Positions 5,054 to 6,754 of a DNA stretch of 6,754 nucleotides are shown here, piece by piece (the stretch's first letter is position 1; every line of letters begins with the position of its first letter). The position numbers and the translations under genes were made by a program. The notes beneath the pieces are model-generated. The model ran no database searches. It saw only the letters and a program-made list of their open reading frames with translations, and was not told where the DNA came from. The stretch comes from Actinomycetota bacterium (lineage in GTDB: Bacteria; Actinomycetota; Acidimicrobiia; IMCC26256; PALSA-610), in assembly GCA_030839105.1 (NCBI GenBank), contig JAUZEI010000493.1, positions 1 through 6,754 of the forward strand. Reading direction: 5' to 3'.

Positions 5054-6754
5054 GTGCGATTCGGTGTGCTCGGACCGTTGGAGGTATACGACGACCGCGG
5101 CCCGCTCGCGCTCGGCAAACCCCAACAGCGTGCGGTGCTCGCGATGCTCGTGCTCGACGCGAATCGAGTCGTCTCGCTTGACCGGATCGTCGAGGATATG
5201 TGGGAGGGGAATCCTCCCGCCCGCGCCGCGGGAACGGTGCACGCGTGTATCTCGATCCTTCGGCGGACCCTGGAGCCGAACCGCTCCGCGCGCGCCGCCG
5301 CCGCGGTGCTCGTGAGTCAGGCGCCGGGCTACCTGCTGCGCGTCGAACCGGACGACATCGACTCCCTCCGTTTCGAGCGACTCGTCGCCGACGCCAAGTC
5401 TCTCACCGTGGCTGATCCCGAGCAGGCGATCACAACGTTCGACGCCGCGCTCGCACTCTGGCGGGGTCCGGCGCTCGCCGACTTCGCCGCTTCGCCGTGG
5501 GCCGCCGTCGCTGCGACTCGGCTGGAGGAGATACGCAACTCCGTGGCCGAAGACCGCTTCGACGCGCTGCTCGCCGCGGGCCACACCCACGGTGTCGTCG
5601 CCGACCTCGAGGCGGCGGTCGCGCTCTCGCCGTTGCGTGAACGGCTCTGGAGCCAGCTGATCGTGGCGCTGTACCGGTCCGGTCGCCAGGCCGACGCGCT
5701 GCGCACCTACCAACGCGCTCGCACCGTCTTGGCCGAAGAGCTCGGCATCGAGCCAGGTCCCGAACTTCAATCCCTCGAACGTCAGGTTCTCGAACAATCG
5801 TCGGAGCTCAATGCGAGTCGGCGCGAGCCCTCCGCGCCGCTCACGACGCCCCCCGAGCAGACGCTGGCCGCCACCGCACGCGGAACCGAGGACACCGAAT
5901 CCATATTCGGCCGCGAGCGCGAGCTGCTCTCGCTGCGCACGGCGGTCGCCAATCTGCGCGAGGGAGTCGGCGCGGCGATCGCAGTGACGGGTGCGGCCGG
6001 TGCCGGCAAGACCCGGCTCGTCGAAGTCGCGCTCGGCGACGGGCCCGACCAGGTTCGCGTGATGTGGGCGCGCTGCGTACAAGGAGACATCGCGCCGGCG
6101 TTGTGGCCGTGGTTGCAGTTCGCCGCGGCGCTCGGCAACGACGGAACCGAGCTCGCTGACGCGATCCGCACCGAGCCCGGCACGAGCCCGCCCAGCGAGA
6201 ACGCTCAGCGACTCATGTACGAGGCGGCCGTGAACGCGCTCACGCGACTCGGCCCTCCGCCCGTCGTGCTCGTGATCGACGACGCGCACTGGGCCGACGT
6301 CGCGTCGCTCCACATCGTCCAACTCCTTGTGAGCCGTCTGCCCGACCTCGCGCTCCTCCTAATGTTGACCGTTCGAGACAGCGACCACAGCTCGTCCGAG
6401 ACTTCGACAACGCTCGCCGCAATCGCGCGGTCGCCGGTCGGGCACCGGACGCAACTCGGCGTGCTCGACGAGGGCGCTATCGCGCAGCTCCTCGCCGCGC
6501 GGCTCGGCCGGCCGTCCGCTCCGGAGATCACTGCGCTGGTGCACGAACGCTCAGGTGGCAACGCGTTCTACGCCACCGAGCTCGCTCGCCTCCTCGCGGT
6601 CGATGGCGACGACCCGGCGCTCCTCTCACGGACGGTCCCGGCGAGTGTCCGCGACGTCGTGAGCGCGCGTGTCGAAGCCCTTTCCGACGACGCCCGCGCC
6701 TCGCTCGCCGCGGCGGCGGTGCTCGGCCGCGTCTTTGACACGAGGATTGTTCAG
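5054..6754 (+). CDS. AfsR/SARP-type BTAD regulator with AAA ATPase module (3' incomplete)
   Basis: The frame is open for 567 codons to the window edge. Residues 1-96 are an OmpR-like winged helix starting MRFGVLGPLEV and ending APGYLLRV; 103-248 form the BTAD helical domain, with LWRGPALAD, RERLW and YQRARTVLAEELGIEPGPEL. A linker (about 249-282) leads to an AAA_16/STAND ATPase with IFGREREL (284-291), Walker A GAAGAGKT (313-320, Lys319) and Walker B VVLVIDDAHWAD (404-415). Such regulators bind promoter direct repeats, and the ATPase gates activity. The C-terminus, possibly with TPR or LuxR parts, is outside the window. GTG at 5054 matches the family start but has no clear RBS; GTG at 5018 would add 12 residues. 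It lies 68 bases after the protease relic, so its promoter may be inside the relic or upstream of it. The target genes are unknown. Confidence 0.92.
   Translation, partial: MRFGVLGPLEVYDDRGPLALGKPQQRAVLAMLVLDANRVVSLDRIVEDMWEGNPPARAAGTVHACISILRRTLEPNRSARAAAAVLVSQAPGYLLRVEPDDIDSLRFERLVADAKSLTVADPEQAITTFDAALALWRGPALADFAASPWAAVAATRLEEIRNSVAEDRFDALLAAGHTHGVVADLEAAVALSPLRERLWSQLIVALYRSGRQADALRTYQRARTVLAEELGIEPGPELQSLERQVLEQSSELNASRREPSAPLTTPPEQTLAATARGTEDTESIFGRERELLSLRTAVANLREGVGAAIAVTGAAGAGKTRLVEVALGDGPDQVRVMWARCVQGDIAPALWPWLQFAAALGNDGTELADAIRTEPGTSPPSENAQRLMYEAAVNALTRLGPPPVVLVIDDAHWADVASLHIVQLLVSRLPDLALLLMLTVRDSDHSSSETSTTLAAIARSPVGHRTQLGVLDEGAIAQLLAARLGRPSAPEITALVHERSGGNAFYATELARLLAVDGDDPALLSRTVPASVRDVVSARVEALSDDARASLAAAAVLGRVFDTRIVQ

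Noticed and set aside
4835..6322. 495-codon minus-strand ORF
   Set aside because: It is the antisense of the BTAD/ATPase gene, is rich in Arg/Glu/Gly as GC-rich shadows are, and has no recognisable domain.

Overview
The window is GC-rich DNA with strong third-position GC bias and GTG starts. It looks actinobacterial (Actinomycetota); the class cannot be fixed from sequence alone. It holds two genes for exported proteins on the minus strand, one decayed membrane-protease gene on the plus strand, and the first 567 codons of a large plus-strand regulator that runs off the right edge.

Layout. 1-176: an unresolved left edge with a nested inverted repeat (71-141) that probably ends the first gene. 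177-1829 (-): a secreted subtilisin-like (S8) serine peptidase whose C-terminus is eleven tandem five-residue Asn-Gly-Ser-Ser-Trp units. 1830-2358: non-coding. It carries the ribosome-binding site, two adjacent strong RNA hairpins in the leader strand (1899-1965), a CRP-like palindrome (2023-2040), and a G-U-stabilised terminator hairpin (2271-2304) for the next gene. 2359-4059 (-): a secreted sialidase-like Asp-box/BNR repeat protein starting at GTG. 4060-4566: a divergent intergenic region with a perfect 17-bp dyad (4280-4296), hairpins, and 11-bp-spaced direct repeats (4468-4499). 4567-4985 (+): a CPBP-family (Rce1/CAAX-like) intramembrane protease pseudogene with a nonsense codon, a frameshift, an apparent internal deletion and a lost C-terminus. 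5054-6754 (+, incomplete): an AfsR/SARP-type regulator with an OmpR-like winged helix, a BTAD domain and an AAA/STAND ATPase module.

How it fits together. The two exported proteins may act on extracellular proteins and glycans, but a terminator separates them and each has its own upstream region, so they do not look like one operon. The regulator sits directly behind the relic, leaving no clean promoter region of its own. I see no defence island, transposase, CRISPR array, tRNA or biosynthetic cluster. The most unusual signals are the Trp-repeat tail with its block-duplication history and the unassigned structured leader upstream of the peptidase.
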